Shown here: piece by piece, positions 20,452-27,749 of the stretch
Position numbering within the stretch: the stretch's first letter is position 1
Layout: every line of letters begins with the position of its first letter
NCBI GenBank assembly: GCA_019136655.1
Contig: JAGVTU010000023.1
Coordinates: forward strand, 1-64,000
Length of the DNA: 64,000 nt
DNA from: Bacteroidota bacterium
GTDB taxonomy: Bacteria; Bacteroidota; Bacteroidia; AKYH767-A; OLB10
Direction: 5' to 3'
Program-made: the position numbers and the translations under genes
Notes under the pieces: generated by a model
Database searches by the model: none
Told to the model about the DNA's origin: nothing
What the model saw: the letters and a program-made list of their open reading frames with translations, nothing else

Positions 20452-21738
20452 TCAGACGATTTCGGCCACTGTGAATGTGCTTCCGCCAACAAAAATCAAA
20501 TCGTTGGTAGCTGCATTCTGCTTTGCAGCATTTAAAGCCAGCCTTACAGAAGAAAAAACTTCACCTCTTAAACCATACTTCACCGCCTTAATTCTCAACA
20601 GATTAGCATCCATAGCTCGGGGGATTGCCGCCTGGCAGAAATAGTATGTTGCTTTTTTAGGGAAACTTGCAAGAACTGCACTCACATCCTTGTCTGAAAC
20701 CATTCCTAATACAACATGAAGATGATGAAACTTCATTGACTTAATTTGGCGAATGACGTATTTAATTCCGTCAATGTTATGAGCGGTATCAGCAATGATT
20801 TCAGGTTTATTGCCCAATACTTGCCACCGCCCCGAAAAACCGGTAAGATTTTGAACATTATTTAACGCCCTTCTCAGTTGCTTTTCTGTAATAGCATAGC
20901 CTGATTGCCTTAGCTGATTAACAGTTGCAATTACCGTAGCAGCGTTTTTTATCTGATAGTTTCCGGTAAGGCTCAGTTTATACTTTTCGCGGGTGGATGT
21001 TTCATGGTTTTTTACTTCAACCAGCAATGATGCTGCATTATTTTCTAATTTTTTCGGATGATATTTTCTGTCGGCAAATACAAGATCGGCTTTTTTATTT
21101 TTAGCAACTGCCTTAAATATTTTTGAGGTTACTGCACTGAATTCACCAATAACAACAGGCGTTTTTAATTTTATTATTCCGGCTTTTTCTTTTGCAATCT
21201 TAGTTAGTGTATTACCAAGTAAATGTGTATGGTCCCAACCTATGTTGGTAATAACAGAAATCAAAGGATGAATAATGTTGGTAGAATCTAATCTTCCTCC
21301 AAGTCCGGTTTCGATAACTGCAATATCTACTTTTTTATGACGGAAATAATCAAATGCAAGCGCAGTAGTCCATTCAAAAAATGATGGCTGAATATCTTTA
21401 AACTGTTTTTTATACTTCGTTACAAAAGCAGTAACGTATGCTTTCGAAATCATTTTTCCATTGACTCGAATGCGCTCACGAAAATCTTTCAGATGTGGTG
21501 AAGTGAATAATCCTGTTCGGTATCCTGCTGTTTGCAAGGTTGCAGCAAGCATATTTGAAACAGAGCCTTTGCCATTGGTGCCTGCTATATGCACAGATGG
21601 AAATGCTTTATGCGGATGACCAAGCAAAGTATCCAGTGCTTTAGAATTGTCTAAATTATTTTTGTAAGCAGCCGGACCAATGCGATGAAACATCGGTAAC
21701 ATTGAATACAAATAATCGAGCGTTTCTTTATACGTCAT
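20452..21738 (-). CDS. folC: Bifunctional dihydrofolate/folylpolyglutamate synthase
   Basis: A cytoplasmic Mur-ligase-family enzyme of 428 residues, the usual length. It joins glutamate to dihydropteroate and to tetrahydrofolate with ATP. The nucleotide loop is GTNGKGSVS (53-61), followed by the family motif FTSPHL (78-83), the central-domain motif IETGLGGRLDSTN, and DTAHNIDG in the C-terminal domain. The start ATG overlaps the stop of the upstream tonB gene by 4 bp (ATGA), so folC is the last gene of an exbB-exbD-tonB-folC run. This link is one of position; no functional tie between folate synthesis and the TonB system is implied. Confidence 0.93.
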   Translation of the reverse strand: MTYKETLDYLYSMLPMFHRIGPAAYKNNLDNSKALDTLLGHPHKAFPSVHIAGTNGKGSVSNMLAATLQTAGYRTGLFTSPHLKDFRERIRVNGKMISKAYVTAFVTKYKKQFKDIQPSFFEWTTALAFDYFRHKKVDIAVIETGLGGRLDSTNIIHPLISVITNIGWDHTHLLGNTLTKIAKEKAGIIKLKTPVVIGEFSAVTSKIFKAVAKNKKADLVFADRKYHPKKLENNAASLLVEVKNHETSTREKYKLSLTGNYQIKNAATVIATVNQLRQSGYAITEKQLRRALNNVQNLTGFSGRWQVLGNKPEIIADTAHNIDGIKYVIRQIKSMKFHHLHVVLGMVSDKDVSAVLASFPKKATYYFCQAAIPRAMDANLLRIKAVKYGLRGEVFSSVRLALNAAKQNAATNDLIFVGGSTFTVAEIV

Positions 21739-22601
21739 TGAACAACAAACACAAAGGTAATTGTACCTCTCTGCTCTTCAACACCTGCAGGGCTTTGACT
21801 GAATTTTGCTTTCATTGCTGCTTCTTTTGCCTTACGGTAAAGATTACTGCTGGTAGTGGTAGAACCTCTTGCTCCGGGAATTGCATCAATTACATTTCCG
21901 AATTTATCTACTTTAATTTCTACAACAACTTTACCTGTTTCCTGGCTGTTATCAAATATAGAGGGTCGTGTACGTACTGCCCGTCCTGCCAAATCATAAG
22001 AAAATCCCGGACCTGTACCACTTCCTTTACCCGGTCCATTACCATCACCCTGTCCGCCTCCACTTCCATTTCCTCCCTGACCTTGTCCTTTTCCCTGATA
22101 CAATGAAGCAGGATCTCCATCACGGGTACCCTGATCCCCGGCAGCAACATTGCCTGTACCTTGCGATGTGGAATTATTTTTTTTACCGGGATAAAGTGCT
22201 GCCGCATTTACTTTCGGCACTAGAGGTTCTGTTTTTTTAACTTCAGTTTTGACAGGCTGAGTGGTTGTTTTTATCTCTTTTTTTACTTCTTTCTTCTTTT
22301 CTTTACTTTCAATAGTGGCTGTTTCTTCTGTTTCCTGTGTTGTGTAATTCTGCTCTTTCACTTCAGCGGCAGGCTGTGGCTGTGGCTGCACCTGAGGGTT
22401 TTCTGAAACATTTTCAGAAAGGGGCTGGACATCACCGGATGACAATTCCACAAATCCTATATTGGCTGATTCTGCACCACCTCCACCACCAAAAGGAGGA
22501 ATCTTGGTGTGCATCACAAAATACCATAGCAGAAAAAATATTATTGCATGAAATAATATTGAAATGAGAAGTGAATTCCGCCTGATTGCAGGTGCTTCCA
22601 T
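21735..22601 (-). CDS. tonB: TonB-family energy transducer
   Basis: A protein of 288 residues with an N-terminal transmembrane anchor (about 8-29). A long periplasmic linker follows, rich in Glu, Lys, Pro and Gln (about 60-140) and then Gly (about 150-200), ending in a compact TonB-like C-terminal domain (about 210-288, GKVVVEIKVDKFGNV..). It should carry proton-motive energy from ExbB/ExbD to outer-membrane TonB-dependent receptors. It sits directly downstream of exbD (2-nt gap) and overlaps folC by 4 bp. The glycine-rich linker is unusually polar and repetitive compared with the Pro-Lys linker of enterobacterial TonB, but such linkers are common in Bacteroidota. Confidence 0.88.
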   Translation of the reverse strand: MEAPAIRRNSLLISILFHAIIFFLLWYFVMHTKIPPFGGGGGAESANIGFVELSSGDVQPLSENVSENPQVQPQPQPAAEVKEQNYTTQETEETATIESKEKKKEVKKEIKTTTQPVKTEVKKTEPLVPKVNAAALYPGKKNNSTSQGTGNVAAGDQGTRDGDPASLYQGKGQGQGGNGSGGGQGDGNGPGKGSGTGPGFSYDLAGRAVRTRPSIFDNSQETGKVVVEIKVDKFGNVIDAIPGARGSTTTSSNLYRKAKEAAMKAKFSQSPAGVEEQRGTITFVFVVQ

Positions 22602-22603
22602 GA

Positions 22604-23008
22604 TTACTTAATCGTATTGGTAGCAAGTACCATTTTAATTTTATTCCGTGCACCTATATCCAGCAAGTCAACCAGTTTTTGCACTTCAATAGTTTTGTCC
22701 ACTTTGAGAATAGCTGTCGGATCTTCTTGCCCCTGCAGTTGTGCCAACATAATAGGTTCAAGCTGATCAAAAGAAACAACCTCATTGTTTACAGCATACT
22801 GCAAATCTGCAGTTACTGATATGGTTATGGGATGCTTGACAGCAGGTTTGCTGGTTTTGGCATTCGGTAATAACAATTTCAAAACATTCGGTGTGGCCAT
22901 TGTCGAAGTGATGAGAAAGAACAACAACAGAAAAAACATGATGTCGTTAAGTGATCCGACAAACACTTCTCCTGTCATTTTATTTCTTCTTCTTAAATTC
23001 AGTGCCAT
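22604..23008 (-). CDS. exbD: ExbD/TolR-family biopolymer transport protein
   Basis: A 134-residue protein with a short cytoplasmic N-terminus, one transmembrane helix (about 19-38, NDIMFFLLLFFLITS) and a periplasmic domain. Asp22 in the membrane segment matches the conserved proton-carrying Asp of ExbD/TolR. The ATG lies 28 nt after the exbB stop, with tonB directly downstream, so the three form a complete inner-membrane energising complex. The first residues (MALNLRRRNKM) give the expected positive-inside topology. Confidence 0.92.
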   Translation of the reverse strand: MALNLRRRNKMTGEVFVGSLNDIMFFLLLFFLITSTMATPNVLKLLLPNAKTSKPAVKHPITISVTADLQYAVNNEVVSFDQLEPIMLAQLQGQEDPTAILKVDKTIEVQKLVDLLDIGARNKIKMVLATNTIK

Positions 23009-23036
23009 ATAGATGCCGGTTTAAAAATTTTCCACA

Positions 23037-23735
23037 TTACTTACTTGCAGGTTCTTCCAGAAGGTCAATAAACTCCACTGCATTTATTTCCATTTTATTC
23101 ACTGCACGATCTACTAACGCTATCAGATAATGATAGCCAACATAGGCTGCCACACCTACCAGCAATCCTGCAGCACTGGTAATCATTTTAACATAAAGTC
23201 CACCGGAAATGGTATCAATTTCCAAACTGTTTTCAAGCGAAATCTGATAGAAAATTTTTATCACACCAAAAATTGTCCCAAGGAAACCAAACATGGGAGC
23301 TATCCCTGCAATTGTCCCCAGAAAACTAAGGTTCTTTTCCATTTTATAAATTTCGAGTTTCCCGACATTTTCTATTGCCGATTCAATATCGCGAATGGGT
23401 TTACCTAATCTCATTAGTCCTTTTTCAATCATTCGTGCCACAGGATGATTGGTGTTTTTGCATAATGATTTTGCTGCATCCACATTACCGCTATGTACAA
23501 AATCTTTTATCTGATTGATAAAATTTTTATCAATGTTGGACGACTTTCGAATTGTAAAAAATCGTTCAAAGAAGATATAAACCGCAGCTACTGACAACAA
23601 AGCCAACGGAATCATGATAGGCCCTCCCTTCACTACCATGTCGAGAAGTGATATGGATTCTTCAGTTTTTACGGCAGGTTGTAAGGCAGCTGCACTGTCG
23701 GCAGCGCCAAGCATTGTTTGAAGCAATACACTCAT
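23037..23735 (-). CDS. exbB: ExbB/TolQ/MotA-family proton channel protein
   Basis: The 232-residue channel subunit of the TonB-energising complex. Three membrane segments are visible: about 37-57 (MIPLALLSVAAVYIFFERFF), about 132-155 (FLGTIAGIAPMFGFLGTIFG, the family signature) and about 178-200. A cytoplasmic stretch lies between the first and second. It is the first gene of exbB-exbD-tonB-folC. A near-match to the -7 box (TACTTTTA) lies about 30 nt upstream. The N-terminus (MSVLLQTMLGAADSAAALQ) is somewhat extended and could act as a weak signal or first amphipathic segment. Confidence 0.92.
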   Translation of the reverse strand: MSVLLQTMLGAADSAAALQPAVKTEESISLLDMVVKGGPIMIPLALLSVAAVYIFFERFFTIRKSSNIDKNFINQIKDFVHSGNVDAAKSLCKNTNHPVARMIEKGLMRLGKPIRDIESAIENVGKLEIYKMEKNLSFLGTIAGIAPMFGFLGTIFGVIKIFYQISLENSLEIDTISGGLYVKMITSAAGLLVGVAAYVGYHYLIALVDRAVNKMEINAVEFIDLLEEPASK

Positions 23736-23874
23736 ATTTCAGTCTGAAATTTAAAAAAGTAAAAGTATATTCCCTCTTGTTTTGATTTATGTTGAAATGA
23801 TGCTCTTATACACATTTTTGTGTTGATAAAGAGAACGCAACTCCCTGCCAAAAAGTATGCTTATAGAAGCTTAT

Positions 23875-24972
23875 TTATTGTGGGTTCTTTTCAATATATA
23901 CGGACGTACTTGGATAAGCAAAACCGCTGCCGTTAGCAGCAACAATATCCATAATGCGGAAGTTGATATCCTGCTTGGTAATGGCAAAGGTGTTGTAGTC
24001 GGAAGTGCGAACTAAATAAATGATTGTAACTATCAATGCACTATCTCCGAAAGTGCTGAAAAACACATTGGGATTTTCATCAATCATAGGATTTTCATCT
24101 AGCACAGCCTTAATCTCCTCCATAATTTTCCGAAGTTGATCTGCCGAAGTTGTATAAACCAATCCAATATTAAATCTATACCTATAAAATGTTCTTATGG
24201 TCTGATTTTCAAGTTCGGCATCAATCATTTTTTTATTGGGTACAATAATGAGTGTTTTTTCCAAGGTACGAATTTTTGTCGACCTGAAACCAACTTCTTC
24301 AATATGGCCATGTAGTTGGTCGGCTTTAATTAAATCACCAACTACAAATGGTTTATCCGCAAAAATGAGAAATGATCCTAGCAGATTTTCAAGTGTTTCT
24401 TTGGAAGCAAGTGCCAGAGCTAATCCTCCAATTCCCAAACCTGCAATGATACTTGCAACATTCAGTTTGAAAACTGCCCCAAGTACAAAAAACAAACTGA
24501 AAATTATCATTAAAGCTTTAATGGCTGAGATGATAAAAGGAACAAACAGGTCATCCATTTTTGATTCTGTCATTCTTGCCCGCTCCTTCATCACCAAACC
24601 AACATAATCAATAATTCTGAGCAATGTCCAGGTAATACAGAATATGAGAACTACAAGAAACAAACGGTCCAACATCATCCTTACGCCAAACTCTTTGCCT
24701 GATGCAAGGTGCCATTCTTCAGGGAAGTGTAAGAACTGGCAAGCAAAAAAAATGACCAAAACAAAAATGGTGAATGAAAATGGCCTGGTCGTAAGATCTA
24801 CAAGTTTCTGAACACCTATTGACTTAAAATACCTTCGTAATACATTGAACAAAATGAAAGAAATAAGTTTGGAGATTAAATTTTTGAAAATCAATCCCAC
24901 TAAAAAAATACCTGCAAACCACAGGTAGTTTTCAACTGTATTTCCAAGAAATGTCCATTGCAACTTATCCAT
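23875..24972 (-). CDS. MscS-family mechanosensitive ion channel
   Basis: A 365-residue inner-membrane protein with four or five hydrophobic segments in residues 10-180, the pore-lining TM3 region (GLGIGGLALALASKETLENLLGS), the beta domain of MscS (FVVGDLIKADQLHGHIEEVG) and a cytoplasmic alpha/beta vestibule domain. Such channels open on membrane tension and release solutes during osmotic downshock. The start lies 3 nt after the stop of the upstream amino-acid dehydrogenase, so the two are probably one transcript. A 139-nt gap separates it from exbB. Confidence 0.9.
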   Translation of the reverse strand: MDKLQWTFLGNTVENYLWFAGIFLVGLIFKNLISKLISFILFNVLRRYFKSIGVQKLVDLTTRPFSFTIFVLVIFFACQFLHFPEEWHLASGKEFGVRMMLDRLFLVVLIFCITWTLLRIIDYVGLVMKERARMTESKMDDLFVPFIISAIKALMIIFSLFFVLGAVFKLNVASIIAGLGIGGLALALASKETLENLLGSFLIFADKPFVVGDLIKADQLHGHIEEVGFRSTKIRTLEKTLIIVPNKKMIDAELENQTIRTFYRYRFNIGLVYTTSADQLRKIMEEIKAVLDENPMIDENPNVFFSTFGDSALIVTIIYLVRTSDYNTFAITKQDINFRIMDIVAANGSGFAYPSTSVYIEKNPQ

Positions 24973-24975
24973 TTT

Positions 24976-26202
24976 TTACAACAGTTTTTTCAATGCAATC
25001 TCAAATGCAGTAGCAGCAATTTTGGTACGTGAAGTATTTAATTTGTAAACATCATTCAGTGCGTCATGAATTGTTTTTGCCGTATCCTCAAAAATCAATT
25101 TATCGTTGATAACAGCATTTGCATTATGCAAATAAGCAAACACTCGAGCCATTCCGCAATTAGCAATAAAATCAGGTAATACACTGACTTTTTCGTCACA
25201 GAACATACCTATAGGTCCGAAGAAAATTTCTTTATCGGCAAAAGGAACATTGGCACCGCATGAAATCACTTCCAGTTGGTGTTTCATCAGTGATTCCATC
25301 TGTTCTTTCGTGACCAGTCGCGAAGCTGCTCCCGGAATAAAAATTTCAGCATCAGTGTTCCATATACGTGCATTCATTTCATCACGGCTCAACATACCTG
25401 ATGTATGTAACTGATTCCCTTTTCTTGTATTAAACAGATTTTTTACCTCATCAAAAGAATATCCGCTTTCATTAATAACACCACCTTCACGGTCAATGAT
25501 TCCTACAATTTTTACCCCCATTTGTGAGAGGTAAAATCCTGCAGCAGCAGCCACATTGCCCCAACCCTGAATGATGGCTCTTTTGCCGGAAACATTGCCT
25601 CCCCATATTTGATAATATGATTTTACTGCATTGGCTACACCAAAACCGGTAATCATATCAGCAACTTTATACTGTCTTCCAACATCAGGTGACAGAGTGC
25701 TGTCTTTAAGTTCAAGCGACACTCCCTGCTGAAGATTCTTAATACGTTTATGTATATTTTCTTCTCCGTCATTAAAATGACCGACTGCAGTTCCTTCCTG
25801 CGGGTGAAGTATTCCGAGTTTGTTGCAAACAGGTATTACATCATGTATTTCATCCACATTCAAATCTCCCCCTGTTCCATAGTAAGATTTTAAAAGTGGT
25901 TTAACTGCCTTAAACCAGCGTTCAAGCACCTGCGCTTTACGCGGATCAGAAGGGTCGAAATTGATACCGGATTTTGCGCCTCCAATTGCAGGGCCTGATA
26001 CAGTGAATTTAACTTCCATAGTTTTTGCCAACGATTCTACTTCACGCTTATCACATCCTTTGCGCATGCGAGTACCTCCTCCTGCAGAGCCATTGCGGAT
26101 ACTATTTATTACCAACCAGCCTTCGGCTTCGGTTTCAGCATCTTTCCATTCAAAAACAATTTCAGGGCGTTTTTCTTCAAACTTCTTCAGTAAATCAAGC
26201 AT
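24976..26202 (-). CDS. Glu/Leu/Phe/Val-family amino-acid dehydrogenase
   Basis: A 408-residue NAD(P)-dependent oxidative deaminase. The substrate-binding N-terminal domain carries GGGTRMRKG (41-49) and GPAIGGAKSGI (70-80) with the conserved Lys. The Rossmann domain carries GFGVANAV and IQGWGNVAAAAG, the dinucleotide fold. The enzyme interconverts an amino acid and its 2-oxo acid plus ammonia. Sequence alone does not settle glutamate versus leucine or another substrate. The length is slightly below that of typical hexameric glutamate dehydrogenases (about 420-450). The MscS gene follows after 3 nt. Nearby pruA also makes glutamate, but on the other strand and about 5 kb away, so a shared pathway is only suggestive. 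Confidence 0.88.
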   Translation of the reverse strand: MLDLLKKFEEKRPEIVFEWKDAETEAEGWLVINSIRNGSAGGGTRMRKGCDKREVESLAKTMEVKFTVSGPAIGGAKSGINFDPSDPRKAQVLERWFKAVKPLLKSYYGTGGDLNVDEIHDVIPVCNKLGILHPQEGTAVGHFNDGEENIHKRIKNLQQGVSLELKDSTLSPDVGRQYKVADMITGFGVANAVKSYYQIWGGNVSGKRAIIQGWGNVAAAAGFYLSQMGVKIVGIIDREGGVINESGYSFDEVKNLFNTRKGNQLHTSGMLSRDEMNARIWNTDAEIFIPGAASRLVTKEQMESLMKHQLEVISCGANVPFADKEIFFGPIGMFCDEKVSVLPDFIANCGMARVFAYLHNANAVINDKLIFEDTAKTIHDALNDVYKLNTSRTKIAATAFEIALKKLL

Positions 26203-26288
26203 AATTCTATCTAAAATTTTCGCGAAAGTATTAAAATAATCCTGTTTTTCAGGACTCTCTTTTCACTGAATTTCCCGAAACCTTTACA

Positions 26289-26318
26289 GAAATACAACAG
26301 TATAAACTGCTGTATTTC
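26289..26318. repeat. Imperfect 12-bp inverted repeat between dehydrogenase and small ORF
   Basis: GAAATACAACAG, a 6-nt spacer, then CTGCTGTATTTC: 11 of 12 positions pair. It lies 19 nt upstream of the small plus-strand gene at 26337 and 87 nt upstream of the dehydrogenase start. There is no T-run on either side, so it is more like an operator or leader hairpin than a terminator. Confidence 0.5.
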
Positions 26319-26336
26319 ATAATTAATTTCACTGAC

Positions 26337-26522
26337 ATGAGAAATCAGCGATTTGAAAATAAAAAACAGGAACGCAATACCTGGCATGATTACAATGACA
26401 ACATTGCCAAAAAACATAAAATGGCAAGTCATAAAAATGAACGTAACTGGAAAAACAAACTTTTTAAAGAAGATGACGACAAAATAGACGACAACTTCTT
26501 TCACTTTGATGATGAAAACTAA
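26337..26522 (+). CDS. Small highly charged protein, unknown function
   Basis: A 61-residue protein (MRNQRFENKKQERNTWHDY.., then a KNERNWKNKLFKEDDDK core and an acidic DDNFFHFDDEN tail). Basic and aromatic residues in the first two thirds give way to an Asp-rich end. There is no signal peptide or membrane segment. It has no overlapping real gene and lies on the opposite strand to both neighbours, so coding is supported mainly by its composition and a plausible leader. The opposite strand here has an open frame of hydrophobic low-complexity character that is best read as its shadow. No family was recognised. Confidence 0.55.
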   Translation: MRNQRFENKKQERNTWHDYNDNIAKKHKMASHKNERNWKNKLFKEDDDKIDDNFFHFDDEN

Positions 26523-26532
26523 AAAGTAAATT

Positions 26533-27588
26533 TTACTTCATCACAAAAACAGACCCTCCTGTTGAATTAGATGCTGCTCCGGTGACTGAACTGAGCGAAT
26601 TCGGCATTTCAGCTATTCGGAGATATCCTAGAAAAGCAAAAATCAGTGCTTCTTTAAAATCAACTATTCTTTCTTCGGGTATAATGATTTGAACAGAGCA
26701 ATATTGCTTCATCAATTGCTGCAGAAATGTGTTCCTTGCACCACCACCTGTTACCAGCATTTTTGAATGATCTGTATGTTTCAGGAGCAAACACTTACTT
26801 ACCTGATAAGCTATATGATGACAGAGGGTATGCAACTTATCCTCCAAAGTAATTTTACTTTGTTCAATTAATGGCAAAAACTCTGACTTAAACCATTCTG
26901 CACCCAATGATTTGGGGTAAGATTGATGATAAAATTTAATTCTGTTCAGGTTATCAAACAATTCCTGATTAAAACTTCCGCTTGCTGAAAGATTTCCATT
27001 CTTATCAAAATCAAACCCTCTTTCGTTAGCCAGCAAATTCAAAATCATATTTACAGGACAACAGTCAAATGCAATTCGTTCACCCGTTTTTTCGAAAGAA
27101 ATATTGCCAAAACCTCCAAGGTTAAGACAATAATCATATTCACCAAACAAGAGTCGGTCGCCAATCGGAACCAACGGTGCACCTTGCCCACCCAAAGCTA
27201 CATCAAGACTACGGAAATCGCTGACTGTTGTGACTCCTGTTGTTGCAGCAATACAAGCACCGCTGCCCAACTGAAAAGTAAATCTGTTGTCCGGTTGGTG
27301 AAATATGGTATGCCCGTGAGATGCTATGACTTCTGCTTCGGAATTATTCTTTTTTATAAAAACCTTACACAAGTCGCCTAGATAATTTCCATACTCATTA
27401 TGTAGTTTTAAAAACTCTTCGGCACTCAAACCGTTGCATGTTTTCAGTCTCTTGCTCCATACATCAGGATATGGAACTGTTTCCGCTGCCAATATTTGAA
27501 ATGAAATTGTTTGAACGCCCTCGAACTCAACTAAAGCCAAATCCACACCATCCAGTGATGTACCTGACATAATTCCAACAACTTTCAT
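26533..27588 (-). CDS. anmK: Anhydro-N-acetylmuramic acid kinase
   Basis: About 351 residues from the ATG at 27588 (MKVVGIMSGTSLDG); an ATG two codons earlier at 27594 is also possible. AnmK cleaves and phosphorylates 1,6-anhydro-MurNAc from recycled peptidoglycan to give MurNAc-6-phosphate. The N-terminal phosphate loop MSGTSLDGVD, SHGHTIFHQP, LGGQGAPLVP, NLGGFGNIS and TGGGARN motifs are all present, and the length is slightly short for the family (about 370). It stands alone on the minus strand, divergent from the hybrid kinase gene. A full -7 match lies at 27614-27621. Confidence 0.94.
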   Translation of the reverse strand: MKVVGIMSGTSLDGVDLALVEFEGVQTISFQILAAETVPYPDVWSKRLKTCNGLSAEEFLKLHNEYGNYLGDLCKVFIKKNNSEAEVIASHGHTIFHQPDNRFTFQLGSGACIAATTGVTTVSDFRSLDVALGGQGAPLVPIGDRLLFGEYDYCLNLGGFGNISFEKTGERIAFDCCPVNMILNLLANERGFDFDKNGNLSASGSFNQELFDNLNRIKFYHQSYPKSLGAEWFKSEFLPLIEQSKITLEDKLHTLCHHIAYQVSKCLLLKHTDHSKMLVTGGGARNTFLQQLMKQYCSVQIIIPEERIVDFKEALIFAFLGYLRIAEMPNSLSSVTGAASNSTGGSVFVMK

Positions 27589-27613
27589 GCTCACAAATAT
27601 TGAAAAATTTCAA

Positions 27614-27621
27614 CAAAGGTA
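27614..27621 (-). promoter_or_regulatory. Candidate -7 box for anmK
   Basis: Reads TACCTTTG on the minus strand, a perfect TAnnTTTG, 25 nt upstream of the start at 27588. No TTTG at -33 was found with standard spacing. Confidence 0.45.
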
Positions 27622-27727
27622 ACCTCTCGTCAGATTAAATCCGATATTTCTTGCAATGCTTTTTTACTTACCAAAATCTTCATCGCAAAAAACTTAAAAA
27701 TCATTCTGAAACGGATAACCAAAGCCT

Positions 27728-27735
27728 TATTTTTG
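27728..27735 (+). promoter_or_regulatory. Candidate -7 box for the hybrid kinase gene
   Basis: TATTTTTG matches TAnnTTTG. A TCTG (three of four matches to TTTG) lies 19 nt upstream at 27705-27708. The transcript would begin about 8 nt before the ATG at 27750, giving a very short leader. The wider string TTATTTTTGC recurs before pruA and the DUF5606 gene. Confidence 0.45.
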
Positions 27736-27749
27736 CGTATCAGATAAAA

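Noticed and set aside
21702-23408. Several plus-strand frames across folC, tonB, exbD and exbB
   Set aside because: They lie wholly inside well-identified genes on the other strand, with low-complexity translations rich in His, Leu or Cys.
26211-26504. Minus-strand frame of 97 hydrophobic residues
   Set aside because: Phe/Ile/Val-rich composition is the antisense shadow of the Lys/Asn/Asp-rich small protein on the plus strand.
27651-27749. N-terminal extension of the hybrid kinase (33 codons)
   Set aside because: The encoded residues are polar, unlike a signal or membrane segment, and contain a -7 promoter box at 27728-27735. The ATG at 27750 leads directly into the membrane domain.
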